From Bacteroidales bacterium (GTDB lineage: Bacteria > Bacteroidota > Bacteroidia > Bacteroidales > VadinHA17), in contig PLLO01000006.1 in the NCBI GenBank assembly GCA_003142255.1, positions 147,419 through 211,418 on the forward strand: a DNA stretch of 64,000 nucleotides. Reading direction: 5' to 3'. Under the pieces are notes generated by a model. That model worked only from the letters and a program-made list of their open reading frames with translations. It had not been told where the DNA came from and searched no databases. Within the stretch, counting starts at the first letter, position 1, and each line of letters starts with the position of its first letter. Made by a program: the position numbers and the translations under genes. Shown here in pieces: positions 8,411 to 15,202 of the stretch.

Positions 8411-8913
8411 GTTTAAGGATTGAAAGGTATTCCTTTCGCTTTGCAGAACAAGTACTAAATTCAAAATTAGCTCTAAAGCAGGAGATTGAAAACATAATTC
8501 TGGATCAGAGGATTTTATTAAGAGACTTGTCAAGGCCAAAGTTTAATGAAGTATTAAAGGATCTTTTTATTGCTAAGAATTGGAACAATCAGCCATACGT
8601 TTTTGGCGAAGAAAATGATCCAACGGCAAAACTAGATTTCTTTAAAGAAAGAATAGGAGTTGAAGTTCAATTTGGGCATTCTTCATTCATTGGGATAGAT
8701 TTATTAAAATTCTAAGTTTCATCCTATTCCAATTTAGATACAATAGATGTGGGAATATATATAGTTACAACAAAGAGGTTCCAAAAAGTAATGAAGGAAG
8801 AATATAATAATAATTGGGATGGATCTTTAAACTTTGAAAAGGTTGTAAAATATTTACCTCATTTTAAAAGTGCAATTCAAGTTCCTATCTATGTAATAGG
8901 AATAAACATATAA
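8407..8913 (+). pseudogene. BglII-like restriction endonuclease, interrupted by TAA
   Basis: The reading frame starts at 8407, overlapping the PIN-like stop by 4 bp, runs 102 codons to TAA (8713-8715), and then stays open in the same frame for 65 more codons to TAA at 8911-8913. The join reads GIDLLKF-stop-VSSYSNLDTIDVGIYIVTT, as in one uninterrupted BglII/BstYI-type protein; a CAA to TAA change is the simplest cause. The family's catalytic triad is visible before the stop: D77, then E86 and Q88 in VEVQFGHSSF, with the spacing I recall for BglII (D84, E93, Q95). The 102-residue product keeps these residues but loses the last 40 percent of the fold. No methyltransferase gene is present. It could be a dead gene, a truncated but active one, or a sequencing or strain variant. 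Confidence 0.8.
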
Positions 8914-8939
8914 TTGAATTCTATTAAAAACCAGCAAAC

Positions 8940-9734
8940 ATGAGCGGGGAGGATAATATGAAAAAAGAGGATTTAAAGAATATAGCAGATATTATAAAAG
9001 CCGTACCAGTATATCAAGATGCGATTCAACCTGCAGCTAAAATAATAGGGCAATCATTAGTTACCGTGGCTAAAGCCGTGGATAGTGCCTTGGCTCCATT
9101 AAAATTATTAGTTTGGGGATATGATAAGATTGAAGTGTTCTTAAACAATAAGCTGGCTGAAAAGCTTAAAGATATACCAGAAGAAAAAATTGTTACACCG
9201 CCAGCATATCTGGCAGGACCGGCTATTGAAGCTTTAAGATTTTCAGGGAATAGTGAAGATCTAAGAGAACTGTATGCAAATCTATTGGCAACATCAATGA
9301 ATAAAGATACATCTGATAAGGCTCATCCAGGATATGTTGATATAATTAAGAATTTAACTCCTGCTGAAGCTCGGTTATTAAAATTTTTTGCAAGTGAAAC
9401 AAGTATTCCTCTAATTGATGTAAATATTAAAGCAGAATCAGGTCACACTTCATTAATTACAAAATACACATTACTAAATGAATATTTGAATTTAGAGAGA
9501 GAATTCATTATTCCTGTTTATATAACTAACCTTTGTCGTCTTGGGATACTTGAGATTCCTTACGGAACTTATTTTGTAGAGGATAAGCAATATGAAAAAA
9601 TAGAGAATTGTGAGACTATAAATTACACAAGAGAAGAAGTAAAAAAATTGGGAAAGACAATTGAAATACAGAGGGGAATACTAAAATTAACAAATTATGG
9701 TAAAGACTTTATTGAATGTGTAGTAAGAAACTGA
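8940..9734 (+). CDS. Abi-alpha family protein (DUF4393)
   Basis: A 264-residue protein. An internal ATG at 8958 (MKKEDLKNIADIIKAVP) is an equally possible start and has GGGGAGG 8-14 bases before it. The middle holds the family core: helices around PAAKIIGQSL, then PPAYLAGPAIEALRF, SEDLRELYANLLATSMN and KNLTPAEARLLKFFA, typical of DUF4393, also called abortive infection alpha. The family is often found on mobile elements and has been linked to phage resistance, but its biochemistry is unknown to me. No membrane segment is clear, though the alanine-rich helix at 20-50 is amphipathic. As the last gene before the right end it is element cargo. Confidence 0.8.
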   Translation: MSGEDNMKKEDLKNIADIIKAVPVYQDAIQPAAKIIGQSLVTVAKAVDSALAPLKLLVWGYDKIEVFLNNKLAEKLKDIPEEKIVTPPAYLAGPAIEALRFSGNSEDLRELYANLLATSMNKDTSDKAHPGYVDIIKNLTPAEARLLKFFASETSIPLIDVNIKAESGHTSLITKYTLLNEYLNLEREFIIPVYITNLCRLGILEIPYGTYFVEDKQYEKIENCETINYTREEVKKLGKTIEIQRGILKLTNYGKDFIECVVRN

Positions 9735-9744
9735 CAAGGTTTTC

Positions 9745-9763
9745 TGTCCCCTTTATTGTCCCC
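9745..9763 (+). repeat. Right subterminal repeat, inner copy
   Basis: TGTCCCCTTTATTGTCCCC matches the left-end repeat at 3355 and lies exactly 120 bp before the outer right copy at 9865. It begins 11 bp after the last gene of the element. Likely arm-type integrase site. Confidence 0.55.
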
Positions 9764-9775
9764 CAAGAAATCAAA

Positions 9776-9804
9776 AACCCCCTAATCAATTGAATTAGAG
9801 GGTT
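9776..9804 (-). terminator. Hairpin with T tract on the minus strand
   Basis: The arms AACCCCCTAAT (9776-9786) and AATTAGAGGGTT pair over 11 bases with one mismatch around a short loop. Read on the minus strand the hairpin is followed by TTTTTG, as in an intrinsic terminator, so it would stop transcripts coming from the right, such as read-through from tRNA-Gln. Confidence 0.6.
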
Positions 9805-9820
9805 CTCAGTTTTGAAATTG

Positions 9821-9836
9821 TGGGCCCAGCTGGGCC
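9821..9836. other. tRNA-end-like palindromic core inside the right end
   Basis: TGGGCCCAGCTGGGCC contains a perfect 14-bp palindrome (9823-9836). Shifted by 120 bp it lines up with the tRNA-Gln 3' end at 9941, sharing 11 of the first 15 bases, and it looks like the 3' end of another tRNA on the minus strand. The rest of such a tRNA is missing. It may be a fossil attachment core. Confidence 0.4.
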
Positions 9837-9864
9837 ATTTATAATTGATGTCTTATTTAAATAC

Positions 9865-9883
9865 TGTCCCCTCTATTGTACCC
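9865..9883 (+). repeat. Right subterminal repeat, outer copy
   Basis: TGTCCCCTCTATTGTACCC differs from the left-end copy at 3355-3373 at only 2 of 19 positions and has the same orientation. It starts 76 bp before the attR core. Likely arm-type integrase site. Confidence 0.6.
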
Positions 9884-9891
9884 TTAAAACA

Positions 9892-9928
9892 ACACTCCTC
9901 TGTAAATACGTGATCTACAAAGGAGTGT
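9892..9928 (-). terminator. Hairpin downstream of tRNA-Gln
   Basis: ACACTCCTCTGTA (9892-9904) pairs with TACAAAGGAGTGT (9916-9928), 12 pairs and one mismatch, around an 11-base loop. On the minus strand it comes 12 bases after the tRNA-Gln 3' end and is followed by TGTTTTAAG, so it may terminate or process the tRNA transcript. Confidence 0.5.
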
Positions 9929-9940
9929 AATTGTTTGGAG

Positions 9941-9960
9941 TTGTCCCGTCAGGGCTCGAA
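9941..9960. repeat. attR-like core within tRNA-Gln
   Basis: This is the 3' part of tRNA-Gln (acceptor strand and T-arm) and is the partner of the copy at 3223-3242. The intact tRNA on this side shows that the element restored the gene on insertion. Confidence 0.85.
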
Positions 9961-10013
9961 CCTGAACTCTTCTGATCCAGAATCAGACGTGTTGCCAATT
10001 ACACTACGGGACA
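9941..10013 (-). tRNA. tRNA-Gln (anticodon CUG)
   Basis: A full 73-nt cloverleaf on the minus strand: acceptor stem TGTCCCG/CGGGACA with discriminator A, D-arm GTGT/ACAC, anticodon stem TCTGA/TCAGA around loop TTCTGGA (anticodon CTG), five-base variable loop, and T-arm TCAGG/CCTGA. The U1-A72 pair is typical of tRNA-Gln. CCA is not encoded. The 3' end is the insertion site of the element to its left. The glutaminyl-tRNA synthetase gene lies only 1.6 kb away. Confidence 0.96.
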
Positions 10014-10077
10014 ATTTTGAGGTTGCAAATATAAATTATATTCTGAAAAATTGCAAGAGAAGATTAAATGTTAAAGA

Positions 10078-10124
10078 TTACGGGTTGTGAGCTGCAACAC
10101 TAGCCTGCAACCTGCAACCCGTAA
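10078..10124 (-). terminator. Possible hairpin after the DNRLRE lipoprotein gene
   Basis: TTACGGGTTG (10078-10087) and CAACCCGTAA (10115-10124) form a perfect 10-bp stem with a 27-base loop made of CTGCAAC-like repeats. It lies 42 bp downstream of the stop of the minus-strand gene at 10166 and may end its transcript. The T tract is weak. Confidence 0.4.
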
Positions 10125-10165
10125 CTTCCTGACAATATACTGAGCTTTCTCCTCAGAAGAAATTC

Positions 10166-11575
10166 CTAAAGGAACGAATAATACACCGTCAGCCTCGGCC
10201 TCATAGATGCATCCGCGTAATCGCTTGATGCAAACCTGAACCCCGGGAACCTGTCGACAGGCCATGTTTTGAACAGCATGCCATAATTAGGATAAGCTGC
10301 AATGTCCGTAGCTGATGACTGAACAAACAACTTAGTGACATCCACGGTTATCATATTTGAATTCCTGATGAAAGGGGCGATATATACCTGGTTGGTTTCA
10401 ATGGTTTTCGGCTGGTTGTTCCAGGTTACCTTATTCTCTTCCCATGGCTCAACGATCTGCTGCAATACAGCTCCGTACCATGCGATACCGGCTACAGGAC
10501 TGGTGTTGGTTGTATAATATGTACTGTCAAATGGTATTGGCATATCATACCTGAGAGTCAAAAGGACTTTCTTTATTACAGCCGATTTTGGCAGGGTATC
10601 GAGATTGAAAGCGATAAGGCCCCTGTTCGACCTTATTACCGTAAGAACCGATTCTGAAAGGTAGGTCGCTTCAAAATACTTGTAATCGCCAAAGTTCTTA
10701 TCGGGATTCAGATTGGATACTATCGCATCTTTTCCTTTTTCGGGACCGGGCTGAATATTAATTTCATTATACCTTGAACTCCATGGAATTTTCAGGACCA
10801 GGGGATTATCCTTTGTTGTTGCCAGTATCTCTGTGGCGCTGAACTGCAGCTTCTGCGGCAGATAGCCATCTTTTTCAAGGACAAGCGTATATGAATTGTA
10901 GCCGCCTCTGATAACAAGATGATTTACTGCTGCTTCCAGATTAAATGTATAATGCCATCCGTCAGGAGCATAAACGGTAAGCTTTGCCGTTGTGATCGTT
11001 ACAGGAGGCATTAAGATACCCGGATCCAGGACGCACATCGCCCATAAATCAACCGGCTTGATGATCTGCACGCCAAAGCTTGCATACCCGAACTTGTCAG
11101 GAGTCTGGCTGCCAACAGCAAGCACTTCGGGCAAGATCCTGGTAACCTGATAAGGTAAGATATTAAAATTCAGAGGCAGCGGCTTTTCCGACAAGTAAGC
11201 AAGTGGCGATCCTTCAAGAGGCGCTGCATAAACCACTTCACCCGACATATTGATGATCATGAATTTGGTGAGCTTATATTCTCCAGCTTCAATCTCGATG
11301 GATTCGCTTACAAAATCCGTCCCGAAAACATACAGCGGTATAAGTTTGTCTGTAAATATTGAATTACCATTTAAATCCTCGACAGATGCCAGGATCTGAT
11401 ATGAGGCTGTAACAGAATCGCCACCTGATTTTGTACCGTTGTCTGCAGGAAGAGCGACTGAAAACTCGGCGTTTCCTTTCAAGCCGGTCTGATTTAACCT
11501 ATTCTCGCACGACGACAGGATAGTTACACAGGTAACTACTAACATCAAGACGAAAGTTCTGTTAAGTGTTTTCAT
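10166..11575 (-). CDS. DNRLRE-domain lipoprotein
   Basis: A 469-residue exported lipoprotein: hydrophobic signal and lipobox ending at C23 (ILSSCENR). The N-terminal half resembles DUF4493/DUF4382-like immunoglobulin-type lipoprotein domains (ASYQILASVEDLNG). The C-terminal 190 residues form a DNRLRE domain, seen by the start KDAIVSNLNPDKNFGDYKYF, the middle EENKVTWNNQP and the end RPRLTVYYSF. DNRLRE domains are beta-sandwich modules, some of which bind carbohydrate. It is probably a cell-surface anchored protein with adhesive or glycan-binding function. It is transcribed alone, between glnS and tRNA-Gln. Confidence 0.82.
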   Translation of the reverse strand: MKTLNRTFVLMLVVTCVTILSSCENRLNQTGLKGNAEFSVALPADNGTKSGGDSVTASYQILASVEDLNGNSIFTDKLIPLYVFGTDFVSESIEIEAGEYKLTKFMIINMSGEVVYAAPLEGSPLAYLSEKPLPLNFNILPYQVTRILPEVLAVGSQTPDKFGYASFGVQIIKPVDLWAMCVLDPGILMPPVTITTAKLTVYAPDGWHYTFNLEAAVNHLVIRGGYNSYTLVLEKDGYLPQKLQFSATEILATTKDNPLVLKIPWSSRYNEINIQPGPEKGKDAIVSNLNPDKNFGDYKYFEATYLSESVLTVIRSNRGLIAFNLDTLPKSAVIKKVLLTLRYDMPIPFDSTYYTTNTSPVAGIAWYGAVLQQIVEPWEENKVTWNNQPKTIETNQVYIAPFIRNSNMITVDVTKLFVQSSATDIAAYPNYGMLFKTWPVDRFPGFRFASSDYADASMRPRLTVYYSFL

Positions 11576-11659
11576 AACCTCCGGTATTAATACGATATAA
11601 AGTTACTTTAAAAAAGGCTCTAAGTCAAGAACGAAAATCCCGGCAAAAAGTTGCACGAT

Positions 11660-13351
11660 CTACTTATTTACTTTCGCCCATGTATCCTTAAGCGAGACAG
11701 TCCTGTTAAACACGGGATGAGCCTCTGTGGAATCATAGTCGACGCAGAAATAGCCAAGTCTCTGGAACTGGAACTTTTCAAGCTTTTTTGCCGTTTTCAG
11801 CGACGGTTCAAGCTTGCATCCGGTGAGAACCTTCAGAGAACCAGGATTAAGGAAATTCCTGTAATCATCATCCTTCTGTCCGGCAGGATCCTCATGATCG
11901 AAGAGCCTGTCATAGAGCCTGACCTCTGCATCAATTGCATGCCTTGCGGATACCCAGTGCAGTGTCCCCTTGACCTTTTTTTCTGAGCCACTGCCGCTTC
12001 TGGTGGCTGGATCATAAGTGCAGTAAACCTCTTCTATTATACCGGTGGATTCATTCTTCCGGAATGATTCGCATTTTACTATATATGCTCCTTTCAGACG
12101 AACCTCGGTGCCGGGAGCAAGGCGGAAAAACTTATGAGGCGGATCCTCCATAAAATCATCGCGTTCGATAAAAACCTCGTTGCAAAAGGGGACTTTTCTC
12201 GTTCCCTTGCTTTCATCTTCGGGATTATTTATGATTTCCATCTCTTCAACCTTATCAGCCGGATAGTTGGTAATCACAACTTTCAACGGGTCGAGAACTC
12301 CAAATACCCTGGGAGACCGCAGGTTCAGATCCTCACGGATAGCATATTCAAGGAGCGAAACATCATTGATCGCTTCAACTTTGGTATAACCGATGAGATC
12401 GATGAACCTTCTTATTGATTCAGGAGTATAACCTCTTCTTCGCAGGCCGCATAGAGTCGGCATCCTTGGATCATCCCATCCGCTGACTTTTTTCTCCTGA
12501 ACAAGTTCAAGAAGCTTCCTCTTGCTCATCATTGTATAAGTGAGGTTGAGGCGGTTGAATTCAATCTGCCTTGGCCTGTAATCGCTGGTTTTCAGCTGAT
12601 CGACGAGCCAGTCGTAGAGTGGCCGGTGCACTTCAAATTCCAGTGTACAAAGAGAATAGGTTATCCCTTCAAAATAGTCGCTCTGCCCGTGCGCGAAATC
12701 GTACATCGGGTATACTTTCCAGGTATCACCTGTGCGGTGGTGGGGAGTTTTAAGTATCCTGTAAATAATAGGGTCGCGCATGTGCATGTTGGGTGAGGCC
12801 ATATCGATCTTCGCCCTCAGTACATGACTACCCTCTTCAAATTCACCTTCGTTCATGCGATAAAACAGGTCGAGGCTTTCAGCCGCGCTCCTGCTTCTGA
12901 AAGGACTCATTGTCCCGGGCTGGGAGGGAGTCCCTTTCTGTGAAGAAATTACATCGGCGGGCTGATCGTCGACGTATGCCAGACCTCTTTTTATGAGGTC
13001 AATAGCGAACTCAAAGAGTTTCCCGAAATAATCAGAAGCATAGAATTCGCGATCATCCCAGCCGAATCCAAGCCAGTGAATATCTTCCTTAATTGAATCG
13101 ATATATTCAACATCCTCCTTTACAGGATTGGTATCGTCGAACCTGAGGTTGCATTTTCCACCATGTTTTTCCGCCATGCCGAAATCGAGGCATATGGCTT
13201 TCGCGTGGCCAATATGAAGATAACCGTTGGGCTCAGGAGGGAAACGGGTGTGAATTCTTCCATTGTTCTTTCCATCTTTCAGGTCGTCGATAATAAATTG
13301 TTCGATGAAGCTTACTGACGGTTTCAGCTCATCTTTCTTTTCTTCAGACAT
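11660..13351 (-). CDS. glnS: Glutaminyl-tRNA synthetase
   Basis: Class I synthetase of 563 residues when started at 13351 (MSEEKKDELKPSVSF). An upstream in-frame ATG at 13441 would add 30 residues that do not look like GlnRS, so it was not chosen. Motifs: PPEPNGYLHIGHAKAI, with HIGH at 46-49; the KMSKS-equivalent MMSKRKLLELV; and the bipartite C-terminal anticodon-binding beta-barrels ending in HPVFNRTVSLKDTW. It charges tRNA-Gln with glutamine in the cytoplasm. The signature RFDDTNPVKEDVEYIDSI is typical of GlnRS and not of GluRS. Its substrate tRNA-Gln(CUG) gene lies 1.6 kb downstream on the same strand. Confidence 0.97.
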   Translation of the reverse strand: MSEEKKDELKPSVSFIEQFIIDDLKDGKNNGRIHTRFPPEPNGYLHIGHAKAICLDFGMAEKHGGKCNLRFDDTNPVKEDVEYIDSIKEDIHWLGFGWDDREFYASDYFGKLFEFAIDLIKRGLAYVDDQPADVISSQKGTPSQPGTMSPFRSRSAAESLDLFYRMNEGEFEEGSHVLRAKIDMASPNMHMRDPIIYRILKTPHHRTGDTWKVYPMYDFAHGQSDYFEGITYSLCTLEFEVHRPLYDWLVDQLKTSDYRPRQIEFNRLNLTYTMMSKRKLLELVQEKKVSGWDDPRMPTLCGLRRRGYTPESIRRFIDLIGYTKVEAINDVSLLEYAIREDLNLRSPRVFGVLDPLKVVITNYPADKVEEMEIINNPEDESKGTRKVPFCNEVFIERDDFMEDPPHKFFRLAPGTEVRLKGAYIVKCESFRKNESTGIIEEVYCTYDPATRSGSGSEKKVKGTLHWVSARHAIDAEVRLYDRLFDHEDPAGQKDDDYRNFLNPGSLKVLTGCKLEPSLKTAKKLEKFQFQRLGYFCVDYDSTEAHPVFNRTVSLKDTWAKVNK

Positions 13352-13504
13352 CCTAACAAATTTTGAATTACAAAAATAGGATGAATTTGAGACTATAATA
13401 CAGAAGCCTGCGCTTTTTTCCATTGCGACCATTAATGCCAATGTCTCTTTATGGTCATTTTATCTGCCACAAAGAGACGGAGACATAAAGGAGCACAAGC
13501 TATT

Positions 13505-13807
13505 TTACTGCTTCTGGTCAGGATTCAGATAATCTTTAAGATCATTAACATATTCAGCAAATTTTTGTCTGCCAAGTTTTGTAATGCTGCAAAGGGTTTG
13601 CGGATAGTTATTCCTGAATTTCTTTGTAACCTCAATATATCCGGCCTCCTTTAGTTTGGTTATCTGGATACTGAGATTCCCTGCTGTTGCCCCTGTTTGT
13701 TCCCTTAAGTAAGTGAACTCAGCCATTTCTATCCCGATAAGCAGAGAAACGACAGCCAGGCGCAACTGCGAGTGCAGAATGGGATCGAGTTCTTTAAACC
13801 GCGTCAT
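13505..13807 (-). CDS. Winged-helix transcriptional regulator (HTH_34 type)
   Basis: A 100-residue protein made of one winged helix: helices from PILHSQLRLAVVSLL, recognition region REQTGATAGNLSIQITKL, wing GYIEVTKKFRNNYPQT and a C-terminal helix for dimerisation. This is the MarR/ArsR-like HTH_34 family common in Bacteroidota. The start overlaps the end of the preceding membrane-protein gene by 14 bp, so the two are co-expressed. It probably represses its own operon; the signal it responds to is unknown. Confidence 0.85.
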   Translation of the reverse strand: MTRFKELDPILHSQLRLAVVSLLIGIEMAEFTYLREQTGATAGNLSIQITKLKEAGYIEVTKKFRNNYPQTLCSITKLGRQKFAEYVNDLKDYLNPDQKQ

Positions 13808-14381
13808 GATCGACTCTGTTTTTTAACATATATCCGGGAATCAGATATCCCAGAAGCATTGCAATTGAAGTGCCCAGGGAATAAGTATCTGTTCCGGCAA
13901 AAAAGATAGCAAGAGCGATGACCCAGAAGCAAATACCTCCGGCAATTAGTGGCTTGAATTTAATCAGGAATCCTGAGATAAAAGTGGGTAATCCTGCCAT
14001 CAAAAGGATGTATGGGGCGACTGAGTACATGCTTTTAGAGTGTACAATGAACAGCACCATTGCTGCAATAAAAAATCCCAGCCAGATCCACATATACAGC
14101 ATTCCGGTATATGTACGCACCTTTGCTTTTCGTCCGGTTATAAATCCGTAAAGCATAGATACGAATACGCCGGGGATTACAAGAAGCCATACATAGTAAG
14201 AGTGTCCGACACCGGCAAATTTCTTTAGCAGGAACTCTGAAAGGGAACATACAAAAATCAGCCAGCCCCAGAAGAGCAGGTAAAAGCTTCCCTGGCGGAT
14301 GTCAAATTTTGTTTTATTTATCATCTCTGAAATGATTTTAAGGCTCTCTTCGCCTGTCATCACTTTTTCTTCGTTTTCCAT
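13794..14381 (-). CDS. Multi-pass membrane protein, partner of the HTH regulator
   Basis: A 195-residue protein with about five hydrophobic segments (for example around residues 35-52, 65-85, 97-113, 119-137 and 145-187). It has a short acidic cytoplasmic N-terminus (MENEEKVMTGEESLKIISEM). No catalytic motif is visible. It comes first in a two-gene unit with the winged-helix regulator at 13505, a common pairing in Bacteroidota, in which the membrane protein may be the regulated target. Function unknown. Confidence 0.78.
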   Translation of the reverse strand: MENEEKVMTGEESLKIISEMINKTKFDIRQGSFYLLFWGWLIFVCSLSEFLLKKFAGVGHSYYVWLLVIPGVFVSMLYGFITGRKAKVRTYTGMLYMWIWLGFFIAAMVLFIVHSKSMYSVAPYILLMAGLPTFISGFLIKFKPLIAGGICFWVIALAIFFAGTDTYSLGTSIAMLLGYLIPGYMLKNRVDHDAV

Positions 14382-14547
14382 AATAATGTTTACTTTTATA
14401 AGAGTTTAAGAAATAATATAAATATATTGCAAATATAAAGTAGTTTATAATATAAACCAAATATATTTACGGTTATTTTTCACTGTCAGGTTTATATAAA
14501 TTATATATGCAAGTAAATCAGCAGGTTATAATACAAAATATTTTTAT

Positions 14548-14898
14548 ATGGGGTTGATACAGATTGAAGGGATGGAGTTTTATTCATTCCACGGGCATTA
14601 TAAGGAAGAGCAGATTGTCGGCAACAGGTTTCTGGTCGACCTTACAATTGAAACAGATATGTCGAAGCCCATGGAGAGTGATAATCTGAAGGATGCGATA
14701 AATTACCAGAGAGCTTATGAGCTTGTAAAGATGCAGATGGAACAGAAATCTCATCTGCTCGAGCATATTGCGGGAAGGATCCTTGATTCAATATATGCAG
14801 AGCTGGAGGGAGTGATTAAGGTCACAGTGAAGGTCTCGAAGATGAATCCGCCAATGGGGGGAAAAATTCAGTCGGTCAGTGTGGTTGTTTCAAGATGA
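14548..14898 (+). CDS. folB: Dihydroneopterin aldolase
   Basis: A 116-residue protein of typical FolB length. It begins IQIEGMEFYSFHGHYKEEQ (the FHGxxxxE motif carrying the pterin-site residues) and ends with VTVKVSKMNPPMGGKIQSV, which includes the conserved lysine and proline of the family. It converts dihydroneopterin to 6-hydroxymethyl-dihydropterin and glycolaldehyde in folate synthesis. It stands alone, facing away from the membrane-protein pair and upstream of tRNA-Cys; no other folate gene is in the window. Confidence 0.95.
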   Translation: MGLIQIEGMEFYSFHGHYKEEQIVGNRFLVDLTIETDMSKPMESDNLKDAINYQRAYELVKMQMEQKSHLLEHIAGRILDSIYAELEGVIKVTVKVSKMNPPMGGKIQSVSVVVSR

Positions 14899-14955
14899 AG
14901 TAGAGATAAAGACAGGAGCAGGTGCTTTAAGTGATAGGAATTTTACAAATTTTAC

Positions 14956-14963
14956 TATTTTTG
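14956..14963 (+). promoter_or_regulatory. Probable tRNA-Cys promoter, -7 box
   Basis: TATTTTTG matches the Bacteroidota -7 box TAnnTTTG and ends 14 bp before the tRNA-Cys gene. A clear -33 box was not found. Confidence 0.45.
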
Positions 14964-14977
14964 CAGTCCAAACACAC

Positions 14978-15048
14978 GGTCGGTTTACCGAGTGGCTAGG
15001 TAGCGGTCTGCAAAACCGTTTACGGCGGTTCGAATCCGCCACCGACCT
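14978..15048 (+). tRNA. tRNA-Cys (anticodon GCA)
   Basis: A complete 71-nt cloverleaf: acceptor GGTCGGT/ACCGACC with discriminator T (U73, an identity mark of tRNA-Cys), anticodon stem GCGGT/ACCGT around CTGCAAA, T-arm GGCGG/CCGCC. CCA is not encoded. A strong terminator follows at once. Confidence 0.96.
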
Positions 15049-15054
15049 CAACTA

Positions 15055-15083
15055 ATCCCCCAGGCGAAGCCGGGGGATTTTTT
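15055..15083 (+). terminator. Intrinsic terminator after tRNA-Cys
   Basis: ATCCCCC and GGGGGAT form the stem (15055-15061 with 15072-15078). An inner GGC-GAA-GCC mini-hairpin lengthens it, and a run of six T follows. Confidence 0.9.
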
Positions 15084-15202
15084 GTTTTCAGGCCGAACGC
15101 TGCTTGCAGGTGTGAGAAATGAAAATAACGAGCAATAGGAAAATCCCGTTTTCGTTTGTTATCCATACAATATTTATTCCGTATTAACGCTTTCAATGTC
15201 TT

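Larger units (their letters stand above)
3223..9960. mobile_element. Integrated element in tRNA-Gln (about 6.7 kb)
   Basis: The 3' end of tRNA-Gln (9941-9960) is repeated at 3223-3242 with a single mismatch (TTGTCCCGTCAGG, then T or G, then CTCGAA). A tyrosine integrase gene begins 173 bp inside the left copy. This is the classic arrangement of site-specific insertion into a tRNA 3' end, with the tRNA kept intact. Between the ends lie integrase, excisionase-like HTH, HUH Rep, and a cargo of ATPase, PIN-like nuclease, BglII-like nuclease and Abi-alpha. Base composition is clearly more AT-rich than the flanks. No relaxase partner, conjugation or virion genes are present, so it is best described as an integrative plasmid-like or satellite-like element that would need help to move between cells. 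Confidence 0.88.

Noticed and set aside
8407..8913. UAA read as glutamine in this organism
   Set aside because: Many other genes in the window, including the ATPase and the integrase neighbours, end at TAA in the right place, so a recoded UAA is not supported.
6576..8913. Ordinary type II restriction-modification system
   Set aside because: No DNA methyltransferase motif was seen in the element or elsewhere in the window.
9821..9836. A second tRNA gene
   Set aside because: Only a 3'-end-like core of about 15 bases is present; D-arm, anticodon arm and 5' acceptor strand are missing.
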